Shown here: piece by piece, positions 19,047-27,753 of the stretch
How the letters are laid out: every line of letters begins with the position of its first letter
Position numbering within the stretch: position 1 is the first letter of the stretch
DNA from: Myxococcus eversor
GTDB lineage: Bacteria > Myxococcota > Myxococcia > Myxococcales > Myxococcaceae
Direction: 5' to 3'
Assembly: GCF_010894455.1 (NCBI RefSeq)
Contig: NZ_JAAIXY010000004.1
Coordinates: forward strand, 248,001 to 312,000
DNA length: 64,000 bases
Made by a program: the position numbers and the translations under genes
The notes under the pieces: generated by a model
Database searches by the model: none
The model's input: the letters and a program-made list of their open reading frames with translations, nothing else
What the model was told of the DNA's origin: nothing

Positions 19047-20771
19047 ATGTCCACGCTGTCTTCACCTGTCGCGAGTCTTCGTCCCCTGGCGTTGCTGGTG
19101 GCCCTGGGGCTGGTCGTCGGTGCGGCTCCCGCCGTGGCGGGCGGGCGGTACTACAATCACTCCGGCGGCATCGAGACGAGTCATCCCTCCTGGATGAGCT
19201 GGGTTCCCAGCTCGACGGGGCTGGGCGCCCTGTCGTTGCCTGGGACGCACGACACCATGGCGTATCAATCCTATGGGGGAGATCTGACACAGACGCAGTC
19301 GCTGGGCCTGCGCCAGCAACTGGACGCGGGCATCCGGGCGCTGGACATCCGCTGTCGGCACATCGGCGACCGTTTCACCATCCACCACGGGGTCGTCTAT
19401 CTGCACGTCAACTTCGACGATGTCCTCCAGACAACCATCCAGTTCCTCAACGAGCACCCCTCCGAGACGGTGGTGATGCGGGTGAAGCGGGAGCACACGG
19501 AGGAGAGCAACACGCGCGGCTTCACGCAGACTTTTGAGTGGTATCGCGACCAGCCCGCCTACAGCCCCTATCTCTGGCGGGGTTCGCATGTGCCCACGCT
19601 GGGCGAGGTGCGCGGTCGGATTGTGATTGTCGACGACTTCGCCGGAGGGGCGTACGGCATCCCGTGGGGCGCGGTGAACCTCCAGGATGACTGGACGGTG
19701 TCCCAGCTCGGGGATATCGACGACAAGTGGAACAAGGTCCGGGCGCATCTGGACAGGACGCAGGGTGGCTCGCCGTCCTCGCTGTACATCAACTTCCTGA
19801 GTGGTTCATCCGCCATGGCGTATCCCTTACATGTGGCGGGCGGAATCAACATCCTGGGTATCAACTACCGGGGTGTGAATGATTACGCCATCGACCACCT
19901 GGTGGGAGGGTGGGCGCAGCGCGCGGGAATCATGATGATGGACTTCCCGGGGGCGGGATTGATTGATGCCATCCTGGCCCTCAACGTCCGGTTGCTGCCT
20001 TCCTCCCAGGGGTTGCCGGCGGACTTCGGCCCCATCTTCCGGAACACGGCATACACGATTGGCGGCGACGCGGAGGCTCGCTGGCATGGGATGCAGTCGT
20101 TCCTCCAGAACGCCGCGCCCGGACGTCTCTGGCATGTGATGGCGCTGAAGCGGGAGTGGGGCGGGTGGATGCACCACGAGGGCGCCTTCTTCCAGTCCGA
20201 CCCCATGGATGACTACACGCACCTGGCTTTTCCGACGCGGACGGTGACGAGCGTGGTGGGGCCCGGGTATCTGGCCAGCTACGTGAATGGGCAGCTCGGC
20301 GGGTTGTCGGGAGGCTCGGGCGACAGGGCGTCCCAGCTCCATTCGCGGCTGAGCTCGCGCTTCCCGTTCCAGCTCTGGTCCGTGGTGGTGAAGCGCGATC
20401 CGGGGGGGCTCAGCAACTGGGCGTACTCGGACTACGGGCGGGGCTACAAGACGTCGTCGGGCGGCTACACGTACGCGGTCCAGGGCTACTCGGCCTTTGA
20501 CGGCGTGTACCTGCACGAGCACATCAACCAGGAGGGGAACGTCGTCCGACTGACGTCGAACGTCGGCTGGCTGGGTGATATCGGCTTCGATGACTCGCTG
20601 AGTTCCGTCACCGTCCTGGGCCCGTATCAGGCGACGCTGTGTGAGCACCCGAACCAGACGGGTCGGTGTTTCACCACGTCCTCGAGCGTGCGCGAGGTCA
20701 ACGCCGTGCCCGGTGGGCCGTGGAATGATCAAATCTCCTCGGTCTCCGTGAATCGGGTGGGACTGCACTGA
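19047..20771 (+). CDS. Secreted phosphatidylinositol-specific phospholipase C-like protein with C-terminal beta/gamma-crystallin-type domain
   Basis: A 574-residue secreted enzyme. It has a signal peptide cut near AAPAVA-GGRY (residues 28-32). The PI-PLC X domain shows the catalytic histidines in SLPGTHDTMAY and FTIHHGVVYLH and the conserved ALDIRCR; it spans roughly residues 50-320. It cleaves the phosphodiester of phosphatidylinositol by a cyclic intermediate in known members. The final 90 residues (YLHEHINQEGNVVRLT, then WNDQISSVSV) resemble a beta/gamma-crystallin unit, which often binds calcium. I start at MSTLSSPV for the signal peptide. It is divergent from the M4 protease and may share control. 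Confidence 0.85.
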   Translation: MSTLSSPVASLRPLALLVALGLVVGAAPAVAGGRYYNHSGGIETSHPSWMSWVPSSTGLGALSLPGTHDTMAYQSYGGDLTQTQSLGLRQQLDAGIRALDIRCRHIGDRFTIHHGVVYLHVNFDDVLQTTIQFLNEHPSETVVMRVKREHTEESNTRGFTQTFEWYRDQPAYSPYLWRGSHVPTLGEVRGRIVIVDDFAGGAYGIPWGAVNLQDDWTVSQLGDIDDKWNKVRAHLDRTQGGSPSSLYINFLSGSSAMAYPLHVAGGINILGINYRGVNDYAIDHLVGGWAQRAGIMMMDFPGAGLIDAILALNVRLLPSSQGLPADFGPIFRNTAYTIGGDAEARWHGMQSFLQNAAPGRLWHVMALKREWGGWMHHEGAFFQSDPMDDYTHLAFPTRTVTSVVGPGYLASYVNGQLGGLSGGSGDRASQLHSRLSSRFPFQLWSVVVKRDPGGLSNWAYSDYGRGYKTSSGGYTYAVQGYSAFDGVYLHEHINQEGNVVRLTSNVGWLGDIGFDDSLSSVTVLGPYQATLCEHPNQTGRCFTTSSSVREVNAVPGGPWNDQISSVSVNRVGLH

Positions 20772-20786
20772 GTCCCCGGGCGAGGT

Positions 20787-20805
20787 CCGCGGGGCTGTCC
20801 CGCGG
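20787..20805 (+). terminator. Hairpin after the PI-PLC gene
   Basis: Stem CCGCGGG / CCCGCGG with a 5-nt loop, 16 bp after the PI-PLC stop codon. Confidence 0.5.
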
Positions 20806-20957
20806 GCCCGTCCTGTGTGCCTCGCGGGGCGAGGTGCTGTCACACGTTGGATGGCCGGGCGCCTCGTTGAACATGCTTTGCCGGGAAGTCGTCAGTGCCA
20901 TGTCGGCTCCGCGAGACATTTGAAACAAGCGTGCCTTGGTTGGCCGGGGGGGGCGCC

Positions 20958-22529
20958 ATGGCCAGCGATGCGGTGAGTTGGACGAGGGGTATCGGGAGCG
21001 ACACAGGAGCAGCGCGGTGCTTGAGGAATCGGCGCGGCGCGGTGGAGCTCGAGCTGCGCAATCACCTGACGGACCTGCGGCTCACGGGGCTCGGCGTGGT
21101 TCGGGTGGATGGGAAGGAAGTTCCGCTGGAGCAGGTCGTGCTGCTGTCGGACGAGGGCCCTGTGTGGCGTGGCGAGCGCCTGTCGCGGGAGTGCCCGGTT
21201 TCCTTCGAGAAGCGCAGGACGCTGTACCTGCGCGCCGAGATTCCGCCGCTCGGTGAGGGGGAGCACCGGGTAGAGGTGGAGCTGGAGTGTGGACTTCACG
21301 GCCCCGTGAGTCTGCATGTGACGGAGGCCATCGAGGAGGGACACCCGGAGCCCGACAGTCGCATCCCGCGCAGTCAGGAGGATGACTACACGGAGGACAT
21401 CGTCCATGCGCGGCGGGGCTACGCGGAGTCGTGGACGGGGGCTCGGCTGGAGCATGTGGCGGGCCACTCGTTCGACGCCGACCATGCGAGGAACTCGTGC
21501 GAGCACTTCACGGGCGTGGCCCAGGTTCCGCTGGGCATCGCCGGACCCCTCACCATCCAGGGAGAGCATGCTCACGGCGCGTACGTCATCCCCCTGGCCA
21601 CGACAGAGGGGGCGATGGTGGCGAGCTACAACCGGGGCATCAAGCTCCTCAACGAGTCCGGTGGTGCCGTCTGCACGGTGCTGGACGACGCCATGCAACG
21701 CTCGCCGGTCTTCGTCTTCGCGGACGCGAAGGCCGGTCGTGAATTCACGACCTGGGTGAGGACGAATCAGGCGGCCATCGCCGAGCAGGCGGAGTCGACG
21801 AGCCACGTGGCGACGCTCGAGGACATCGAGGCCTATCAGGTGAGCCGGCTGGTCTTCTTGCGCTTCAGCTTCACGACGGGAGATGCGGCGGGACAGAACA
21901 TGGTGGGCAAGGCCGTGTTCGCCGCGCTCCTGTGGATTCGGGAGCAGTACCCGGCCATCCATGCCAGCTTCCTGGATGGCAACATCTCCACGGACAAGAA
22001 GTCGTCCCAGCTCAACATCCTGCGGACCCGAGGCAAGCGCGTGGTGGCGGAGGCGGTCATTGGCAAGGAGCTGCTCCTGTCACGGATGCGCACGCACGTG
22101 CGCCAGTTGGTACAGGTGCAGCGAATCACCACGGAAGGGGCGAATCTGGCGGGTTCGCACAACAACGGCTCTCAGTCCGCCAATGCCCTCGCGGCGCTGT
22201 TCATCGCGACGGGACAGGATGTAGGGGCCCTGGCGGAGTCCGCCGCCGGACGCCTGTACATGGAGGAGACTTCGGATGGGGACCTCTATGCGTCCATCAC
22301 CTTGCCCGCGCTCGTGCTGGCAACGCACGGTGGAGGCACGGGCCTGCCCACGCAGCGGGAGTGCCTGGAGCTGATGGACTGCTACGGACGCGGCAAGGTG
22401 CGCCGGCTGGCGGAGATTGTCGCGGGAGTCGTCCTCGCTGGGGAGCTGTCGCTCGCGTGTGCCCTGTCGTCCACGCTGGGCTCGGAGGAGTGGGTGTCCA
22501 GCCACGAGAACCTGGGCCGCAATCGCTAG
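20958..22529 (+). CDS. Hydroxymethylglutaryl-CoA reductase with an extra N-terminal domain
   Basis: A 523-residue protein. Residues 160-523 are an HMG-CoA reductase catalytic domain with all four catalytic residues of the class I type: E217 in TTEGA, K347 in STDKK, D421 in GQDVG and H516 in SSHENLGRN. The GGGTGLPTQ and GIAGPLTIQG motifs are also present. It reduces HMG-CoA to mevalonate. Residues 25-130 are a separate beta-rich domain (ELRNHLTDLRLTG, VRVDGKEVP, GEHRVEVELE). In my memory it resembles the DUF6379 / C-glycoside deglycosidase beta-subunit fold; this is unconfirmed. No membrane helices replace it. No other mevalonate genes are adjacent. The ATG of MASDAVSW is chosen; no strong ribosome site is visible. 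Confidence 0.88.
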   Translation: MASDAVSWTRGIGSDTGAARCLRNRRGAVELELRNHLTDLRLTGLGVVRVDGKEVPLEQVVLLSDEGPVWRGERLSRECPVSFEKRRTLYLRAEIPPLGEGEHRVEVELECGLHGPVSLHVTEAIEEGHPEPDSRIPRSQEDDYTEDIVHARRGYAESWTGARLEHVAGHSFDADHARNSCEHFTGVAQVPLGIAGPLTIQGEHAHGAYVIPLATTEGAMVASYNRGIKLLNESGGAVCTVLDDAMQRSPVFVFADAKAGREFTTWVRTNQAAIAEQAESTSHVATLEDIEAYQVSRLVFLRFSFTTGDAAGQNMVGKAVFAALLWIREQYPAIHASFLDGNISTDKKSSQLNILRTRGKRVVAEAVIGKELLLSRMRTHVRQLVQVQRITTEGANLAGSHNNGSQSANALAALFIATGQDVGALAESAAGRLYMEETSDGDLYASITLPALVLATHGGGTGLPTQRECLELMDCYGRGKVRRLAEIVAGVVLAGELSLACALSSTLGSEEWVSSHENLGRNR

Positions 22530-22550
22530 GCGCTCCTGGGCCTTCGCTCG

Positions 22551-22575
22551 CGGTGGGCCGGGGATGCTCGGCCCT
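22551..22575 (+). repeat. Hairpin repeat, copy 1
   Basis: A 25-bp element that recurs at 24331-24355 with one mismatch (in the loop). It folds as an 8-bp stem, GGGCCGGG with CTCGGCCC (one G-T pair), around a 4-nt loop. It lies after the HMG-CoA reductase stop and about 70 bp before the ankyrin gene. Confidence 0.6.
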
Positions 22576-22646
22576 TCCCGCGTCCTGGAACCCATGGACA
22601 CGGCTTTCCGACGGCAGCAGCATGAGGTCTGGAGGAGTCCTCGCGA

Positions 22647-23477
22647 ATGTCGTCGTCGATGAAACAACGGGCGGTGCTGGTGGATGCGGCGACGGCGGGT
22701 GATATCGCCGCCATCGAGCGTGCCTTCGCGGCGGGGGCCGAGTCGGGGGAGCGCAACGAGCTGGGATTGACGGCGCTGCATGCGGCGGTCATCAACACGG
22801 CCCGGCTGGGCAGTGAGGCCCTCATCTCGGTCATCCGTCGGCTGATCGCCGGTGGGGTTTCGCTGGAGGCGACCGAGCGAGAGGGCCGTACCGCGCTCTA
22901 CCTGGCCGCGGAGCTCGTGGATGACCTCGCCGTCGTCAAGGTCCTGGAGTCACTGGGGGCGAAGGTCGACGTCGTCAGCCAACACGGCATCCACGTCGTC
23001 GTGAATGCCCTCAGCCCCGAGGTCCAGGCGTATCTCTCCGAGCGGACCGGTGTGCCGATTCCGATGCCCGTTCCCAAGCGACCGTCGGTTCGCCTGAGCA
23101 CCGCTGCGTGGAAGGCGGCCCGTGTGCGACTGGCCTCCGTCTTCGCGGGGTTGCGCGAGTCCGGTCTCATCGTGCGCGAGGATGCGGGCACCACGCAGGA
23201 CGATGGGTTCCAGGACTGCGCCGAGGAATACACCGCAGCGGGGCGGAAGGCCGTCGGGTTCTGCTTCTACACGTCGCAGGACCTGCGCCGCGCCCGGAGC
23301 AGCGGTCTTCTCCCTCTGGGCTACTGGGGAGCTCCTGATGGCGCCCGGGTCGAGACCGAGCAGGTGGGGCACTCCATTGTCGATGCCCTGCGCGGTGCCG
23401 GATTCACCGTCGACTGGTCGGGCAGCTCCAGCGATCGGCCCGTCGTGGTGCTGAGCGAAGCCCCTCCCACCCGTTGA
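22647..23477 (+). CDS. Ankyrin-repeat protein with C-terminal DUF6891-like domain
   Basis: A 276-residue soluble protein. Residues 1-125 form three to four ankyrin repeats (NELGLTALHAAVINTARLG, then EREGRTALYLAAELVDDL). Residues 155-270 look like DUF6891: GLIVREDAGTTQDDG, then AVGFCFYTSQDL, LLPLGYWGAPDG and a basic end. This match is from memory. No signal peptide. Stand-alone DUF6891 proteins are uncharacterised; ankyrin repeats suggest a protein partner. It is convergent with the ATP-grasp gene. Confidence 0.75.
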   Translation: MSSSMKQRAVLVDAATAGDIAAIERAFAAGAESGERNELGLTALHAAVINTARLGSEALISVIRRLIAGGVSLEATEREGRTALYLAAELVDDLAVVKVLESLGAKVDVVSQHGIHVVVNALSPEVQAYLSERTGVPIPMPVPKRPSVRLSTAAWKAARVRLASVFAGLRESGLIVREDAGTTQDDGFQDCAEEYTAAGRKAVGFCFYTSQDLRRARSSGLLPLGYWGAPDGARVETEQVGHSIVDALRGAGFTVDWSGSSSDRPVVVLSEAPPTR

Positions 23478-23542
23478 AGGAGCCGCCGCACGCGGAAGGA
23501 GAGGGCACGAACCTCGGAGGGTCCTGCCCCCACGGGCGAACC

Positions 23543-24310
23543 TCAGAAGCCCATCGCTTCGAGTGCCGCCACCATCTTCCCGACGTCGTACCCGTAGAAG
23601 CCCGCCGAGTTGAGGGTGTTGATCTCCCCGATGTAGGGCTTCTGCTCGTGGACGAAGACGTCCAGCGCATAGGCCCGGTCCGGTCCCCAGCGGTCCGCCA
23701 TGCGCTGGGCGAAGGTCCACACGTCCGGCTCGACTTCCGGCGAGGAGAAGACCCGGTCCCCCAGCTTGTAGCGCGTGCCCGTGACGACGCGGCCGTCCAC
23801 GACGACCATGCGGTACTCGCTCTGGATGTGCCGGAGTTCGCTGACGGCCACCCACGTGTCAGCGGTGACCTGGGTGTTCTCGGGCTCCGCCAGGGCGCTC
23901 TCGCGCCAGCGCTCGAAGTCCTCCCATGAGGTCACCATTCCGGAGAACGACTTGTCGTCCAGGCACGGCCGGATGAAGAACGGCTTCGCCTGCATGGGCA
24001 CCTCGCCGAAGCGGCACACGTGCGCGTCGGTGTTCAACAGGTGCTCGCCCAGGTGCTCGCGCCACACGCGGAAGTCGAACCGCTCGTTGACGAACGCGCC
24101 CGGCGTCCAGCCTCGGGCCTTCGCGTAGCGCGCCAGGCTGAGCGAGCCCATGACGACGACGGGCCCCGTCACGTCGACGGTGGGCTCCACGCCCCCATCG
24201 AAGGGAATCACCTTCACCAGGGTGTGGGGAATGCCTCCGCGCTCCAGTGCCTGCATCAGGTCGTGGAAGCCGCGCTCGTTGAACAGGTTGTTCTGGACGA
24301 CCCAGTGCAT
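23543..24310 (-). CDS. ATP-grasp protein of the DUF4343 group
   Basis: A 255-residue cytoplasmic protein. The C-terminal half has the ATP-grasp layout, with FFIRPCLDDKSFSG, the metal-binding pair in YALDVFVHEQ and EINTLNSAGFYGYD. The N-terminal half (MHWVVQNNLFNERGF...) is the pre-grasp domain. Members are predicted to ligate a carboxylate to an amine with ATP; the substrate is unknown. The start is supported by a GGGAGGGAG ribosome site directly upstream. The hairpin repeat at 24331 lies 21 bp before the start. Confidence 0.82.
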   Translation of the reverse strand: MHWVVQNNLFNERGFHDLMQALERGGIPHTLVKVIPFDGGVEPTVDVTGPVVVMGSLSLARYAKARGWTPGAFVNERFDFRVWREHLGEHLLNTDAHVCRFGEVPMQAKPFFIRPCLDDKSFSGMVTSWEDFERWRESALAEPENTQVTADTWVAVSELRHIQSEYRMVVVDGRVVTGTRYKLGDRVFSSPEVEPDVWTFAQRMADRWGPDRAYALDVFVHEQKPYIGEINTLNSAGFYGYDVGKMVAALEAMGF

Positions 24311-24330
24311 GTGACTCCCTCCCTGCGAAG

Positions 24331-24355
24331 CGGTGGGCCGGGGACGCTCGGCCCT
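24331..24355 (+). repeat. Hairpin repeat, copy 2
   Basis: Same 25-bp element as 22551-22575, 24 of 25 bases identical; the single change (T to C) is in the loop, so the stem is preserved. The two copies bracket the ankyrin and ATP-grasp genes. Confidence 0.6.
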
Positions 24356-24394
24356 GGGTGGGGCTGACGACAGGTTCCTCGGTGGAACAGGGAA

Positions 24395-24434
24395 GGGCCC
24401 GGAGCGCCTGGGTCTCCCCAGCACGTCCGGGCCC
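24395..24434 (-). terminator. Hairpin downstream of mutS2
   Basis: Inverted repeat GGGCCCGGA / TCCGGGCCC with a 22-nt loop, 27 bp past the mutS2 stop on the minus strand. No T-tract. Confidence 0.5.
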
Positions 24435-24460
24435 TCCGAGTGACCTGCATCATCCTTCGC

Positions 24461-26875
24461 TCAGGCGCGCAGGGCCACCACGGTGACGCCGTCACCACCC
24501 TCGTGAGCCTCGCCCGGCCGGTACATCCGGATGTAGGGCGAGTTCGACAGGTAGTCGCGCAGCGCCTGCTTCAGCGCGCCCGTGCCGTGGCCGTGGACGA
24601 TGAGCGCGGCTTCCTCGCCGCTGCGCATGCCCCGGTCCAGGAAGGACTCCACCTCCGCGAGCGCGTCGTCCGCGCGCATGCCGCGCACGTCGCAGCGGAA
24701 GTTCGTCGCCTCCACCTGCGCCGGCGCCGCCGAGGCCGCCCGCTTCAGCGTCGCCTCCTGCTTCTGCCGGTCGGGGAACTTCGTCTGCTGCGGCTTGCGC
24801 GTGCGGGAGCCCGACAGCTCCGACGTGGGGACACGCATCTTCATCGCCCCACCGGCGGACACCACCGCATGGTCCTCGGCCAGCTCCAGGATTTCCACAT
24901 CCCGGCTCAGCCCCGAATGGTGCACCCACGCGCCCACCTTGAGGTTCACGGGTGCGGGAGCCTCCGCCTGGAACAGCTCCGCCCTCGCCGCCAGGGCGCG
25001 CTTCTGGGCGTCCTCCGCCCGCTGCTGGAGCTGCATCCGTGCTTCCGCCAGCGTCTTCTCGTTCTGCTCGGAGCGCAGCTTCGCCAGCAGCTCTCGCACT
25101 TCCGCGGCCGCGTGCTCGCTGGCCGCGTGCACGTCCTCGTTGAACTGCATCATCTTCGCGCGGCGCTCCCGCTCGAAGGTCTGCTTCTGCTTCTCCAGCT
25201 CGGTGCGCAGCGCCTCGGCTTCCTTCGCCGCCACGCGCGCCCGCTCCAGCTCCTCGGACAGCTTGCGGCGCTCGTCCTCCGCCGCCGCCAGCGCCTGGGA
25301 GAGGGGGCCGCCCGCGTTCAGCGTCAGCTCCCGCGCGCGCTCACACACCCGCTCGGGCAGGCCCACCCGGACCGCCATGTCGATGGCGGAAGACTGGCCC
25401 GCCGCGCCCATCTGGAGCCGGTACGTCGGCGCCATCCGCTTCGAGTCGAAGCCCACCCTCGCGTTGAGGAAGCGCGGGTCCATGTGCGCCAGCGCCTTGA
25501 GTTCCTCCAGGTGCGTGGTGACGAGCGCCACGGCCCCCTTGGCGAGCAGCTCCTCGAGCACCGCGATGGCGATGGCCGCGCCCTCGCGCGGGTCCGTGTC
25601 CGCGGCGATTTCGTCGATCATCACCAGCGAGCCCTCGCTCGCCTCGGCGATGATGTCGCGCAGCATCACCACGTGCGCGCTGAACGTGGACAGGCCCTGC
25701 GTCAAATCCTGCGCGTCGCCCACGGTGGAGTGCACGGAGCGATACAGCGGCATCCGCGAGCCCTCCGCCACCGGAATGGGCAGGCCCGCGCGCAGCATCA
25801 ACGCGCACAGCCCCACGCCCGTCAGCGTCACCGTCTTGCCGCCCGCGTTGGGACCGGACACGACGAGCGCCCTGGCGCCGCCATTGAGCGTCACGTCGTT
25901 GGCGACCACTTCCGTGCCCTTGAGCACCAGGCGCGGGTGGCGCAGCAGCCGCAACTGGAGGTCCGTCACTCCGACGAACTCGGGCGTCGTGGCATCCAGG
26001 TCCGCGGAGAGGATGGCCACCGCCTCCGCCTCGTCCAGCTCCGCCACTGCGTCCAGGCCTTCCAGGATGCGGTCCGACTCCCGGCCGAGCAACTGGCTCA
26101 GCTCCTGGAGCACCCGCCGCTCCTCTTCCGCCACCACCGACTGGGCGATGGCCAGGTCGTTGCCCAGACCCACCATCGCCTGCGGCTCCATGAAGAGCGT
26201 CTGGCCCGTCTGGCTGGCGTTGTGGACGATGCCGTCCACTTCCGAGCGGTAGTTCGACACCACCGGCACCACGTACCGGCCGTTGCGCAGGGTGTAGTAG
26301 TTCTCGCGCAGCTTGGAGAGGAACCCCTCGTCATGGAGCAGCTCGTCCAGCCGCGCCTTGATGCGGCGGTGGAGGCCCCGGGCCCTGTCTCGCGCCTCGC
26401 GCAGCTCCGGGCTGGCGCGGTCGGAAATCTCTCCGTCCGGTTCGAAGCACTGGTCGACGCGCCGGGCCAGGGACTCCAGCATGGGCAGCCGGCGGGCCAG
26501 GTCCATCAGCCGGGGGACCCGCTCCTTGCGTTCTTCCACCGCCTCACGGGTGCGGACGAAGGCGAACAGGAGCTGCGCCGAGTCGATGAGCTGACGGGGC
26601 TCCAGGATTCCGCCCTTGGCCGCATGGCCCACGGCGATTCGCAGGTCCACCACGCCGCCCAGCGGCAGGGAGAATTGTTCCTGGGACAACGAGCGCGCCT
26701 CGCCCACCAGGGCCAGGGCCTCCGAGACCTGTTCGGCCGAGTCGAGGAACGGCCGGGCGAGCACTCGCTCCCTGCCTGGCTCCGTCCGACACCGCTGCGT
26801 CAGCGCGCGAAGTACTTCCGCGAATCCGAGGTCTTCCAGCGTCTTTTGGGATATCTGCACGGTCATGGGTTTCAT
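24461..26875 (-). CDS. mutS2: MutS2 family protein with Smr nuclease domain
   Basis: An 804-residue MutS2. The MutS core and clamp precede the ATPase with Walker A SGPNAGGKT near residue 340 and Walker B LVMIDEIAADTDPREG. A long coiled coil spans about 520-660. A KOW-like segment (LKVGAWVHHSG) and a C-terminal Smr domain (about 730-804) with DVRGMRADDAL and HGHGTG follow. MutS2 lacks the mismatch-recognition domain; family members act on recombination intermediates or on collided ribosomes. Length is normal. I start at MKPMTVQIS; an ATG three codons later is equally possible. It is divergent from the next operon, 66 bp away. Confidence 0.93.
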   Translation of the reverse strand: MKPMTVQISQKTLEDLGFAEVLRALTQRCRTEPGRERVLARPFLDSAEQVSEALALVGEARSLSQEQFSLPLGGVVDLRIAVGHAAKGGILEPRQLIDSAQLLFAFVRTREAVEERKERVPRLMDLARRLPMLESLARRVDQCFEPDGEISDRASPELREARDRARGLHRRIKARLDELLHDEGFLSKLRENYYTLRNGRYVVPVVSNYRSEVDGIVHNASQTGQTLFMEPQAMVGLGNDLAIAQSVVAEEERRVLQELSQLLGRESDRILEGLDAVAELDEAEAVAILSADLDATTPEFVGVTDLQLRLLRHPRLVLKGTEVVANDVTLNGGARALVVSGPNAGGKTVTLTGVGLCALMLRAGLPIPVAEGSRMPLYRSVHSTVGDAQDLTQGLSTFSAHVVMLRDIIAEASEGSLVMIDEIAADTDPREGAAIAIAVLEELLAKGAVALVTTHLEELKALAHMDPRFLNARVGFDSKRMAPTYRLQMGAAGQSSAIDMAVRVGLPERVCERARELTLNAGGPLSQALAAAEDERRKLSEELERARVAAKEAEALRTELEKQKQTFERERRAKMMQFNEDVHAASEHAAAEVRELLAKLRSEQNEKTLAEARMQLQQRAEDAQKRALAARAELFQAEAPAPVNLKVGAWVHHSGLSRDVEILELAEDHAVVSAGGAMKMRVPTSELSGSRTRKPQQTKFPDRQKQEATLKRAASAAPAQVEATNFRCDVRGMRADDALAEVESFLDRGMRSGEEAALIVHGHGTGALKQALRDYLSNSPYIRMYRPGEAHEGGDGVTVVALRA

Positions 26876-26941
26876 GCGCGGTCGTCCGGCCGTCAAGAGG
26901 ATCTGTTGAGGAGCCCCGCTCGGCTCTGCTATCTGCCGCGC

Positions 26942-27688
26942 ATGCACTGGGTCTTCCTGGTGGCTTTCCTGGCGGGCGCCTCCGACGCCGCGGAGCCATC
27001 CACCCTGACGGTGGCGCAGTCCCGACCCGTGTCCCCGGCTCCTCCACCCATGTCCCTGACGGATGCGCTCGCGCTGGAGGCGGGAGGGGATGACACCGCC
27101 GCGCTCCAGGCCGTGGAGGCGCTGGTCCGCTCCAAACCCGAGTGGGAGTTGCCCCGACTGGAGGCGGCCCGACTGCTGCTCAAGGTGGGCGGCTCGGTGG
27201 AGCAGGCCGAGGCCCACCTGGAGGTCGCCACGCGGGTGGCCCCCACCAACCCCCGGGCCTGGTACCTGCGAGGTCTGCTCTGGGAGGAGAAGGGCAACGC
27301 GTTCCAGGCCGCGCGGGCCTATGAGACGGCGGTGCAGCACCGGGCGTCGTACGAAGAGGCCCGCTTCCGGCTCGGGGGCCTGTGGGTCTCCCTGGGGGAT
27401 TTGCTCAAGGCGGAGCTGCACTACCGCTACCTGGCCCGCTCCAAGCCGGAGTGGGTGCAGGTGCGCCTCCAGCTCGCGGACGTGCTGGAGAAGCAGGAGC
27501 GGTTGCTGGATGCGGAGACGGAGCTGCTGGCGGCGCGGAGCATCCAGCCGGACAGCCATCTGGTGCTCCGCAAGCTGGCCGACTTCTACGACAGGACCGA
27601 GCGGCCCCAGCTCGCGGCGAAGGTGCGCAAGTCCCTGGAGCCACAAGAGAAGCGGCGAATGCGAGCGCTCAAGCCGTCGCGTCGCTGA
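26942..27688 (+). CDS. Exported TPR protein
   Basis: A 248-residue protein with a signal peptide (MHWVFLVAFLAGASDAAE) followed by tetratricopeptide repeats over about residues 40-235 (for example NPRAWYLRGLLWEEKGNAFQ and PDSHLVLRKLADFYDRT). The tail is basic. Probably periplasmic scaffolding; no partner is known. First gene of a likely five-gene run ending with nadD. Confidence 0.8.
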   Translation: MHWVFLVAFLAGASDAAEPSTLTVAQSRPVSPAPPPMSLTDALALEAGGDDTAALQAVEALVRSKPEWELPRLEAARLLLKVGGSVEQAEAHLEVATRVAPTNPRAWYLRGLLWEEKGNAFQAARAYETAVQHRASYEEARFRLGGLWVSLGDLLKAELHYRYLARSKPEWVQVRLQLADVLEKQERLLDAETELLAARSIQPDSHLVLRKLADFYDRTERPQLAAKVRKSLEPQEKRRMRALKPSRR

Positions 27689-27753
27689 CGGATGTCGTCG
27701 CGGTGCGTCGTGGCGATTGCGCCCCCGGGCGTGGCGCATAGACTGCGCGCGCC

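Noticed and set aside
24440..27688. A very long plus-strand open frame (over 1000 codons) across the mutS2 region
   Set aside because: It is the antisense of mutS2; only its last part (from 26942) reads as a real protein with a signal peptide and TPRs. High G+C leaves few stop codons on the opposite strand.
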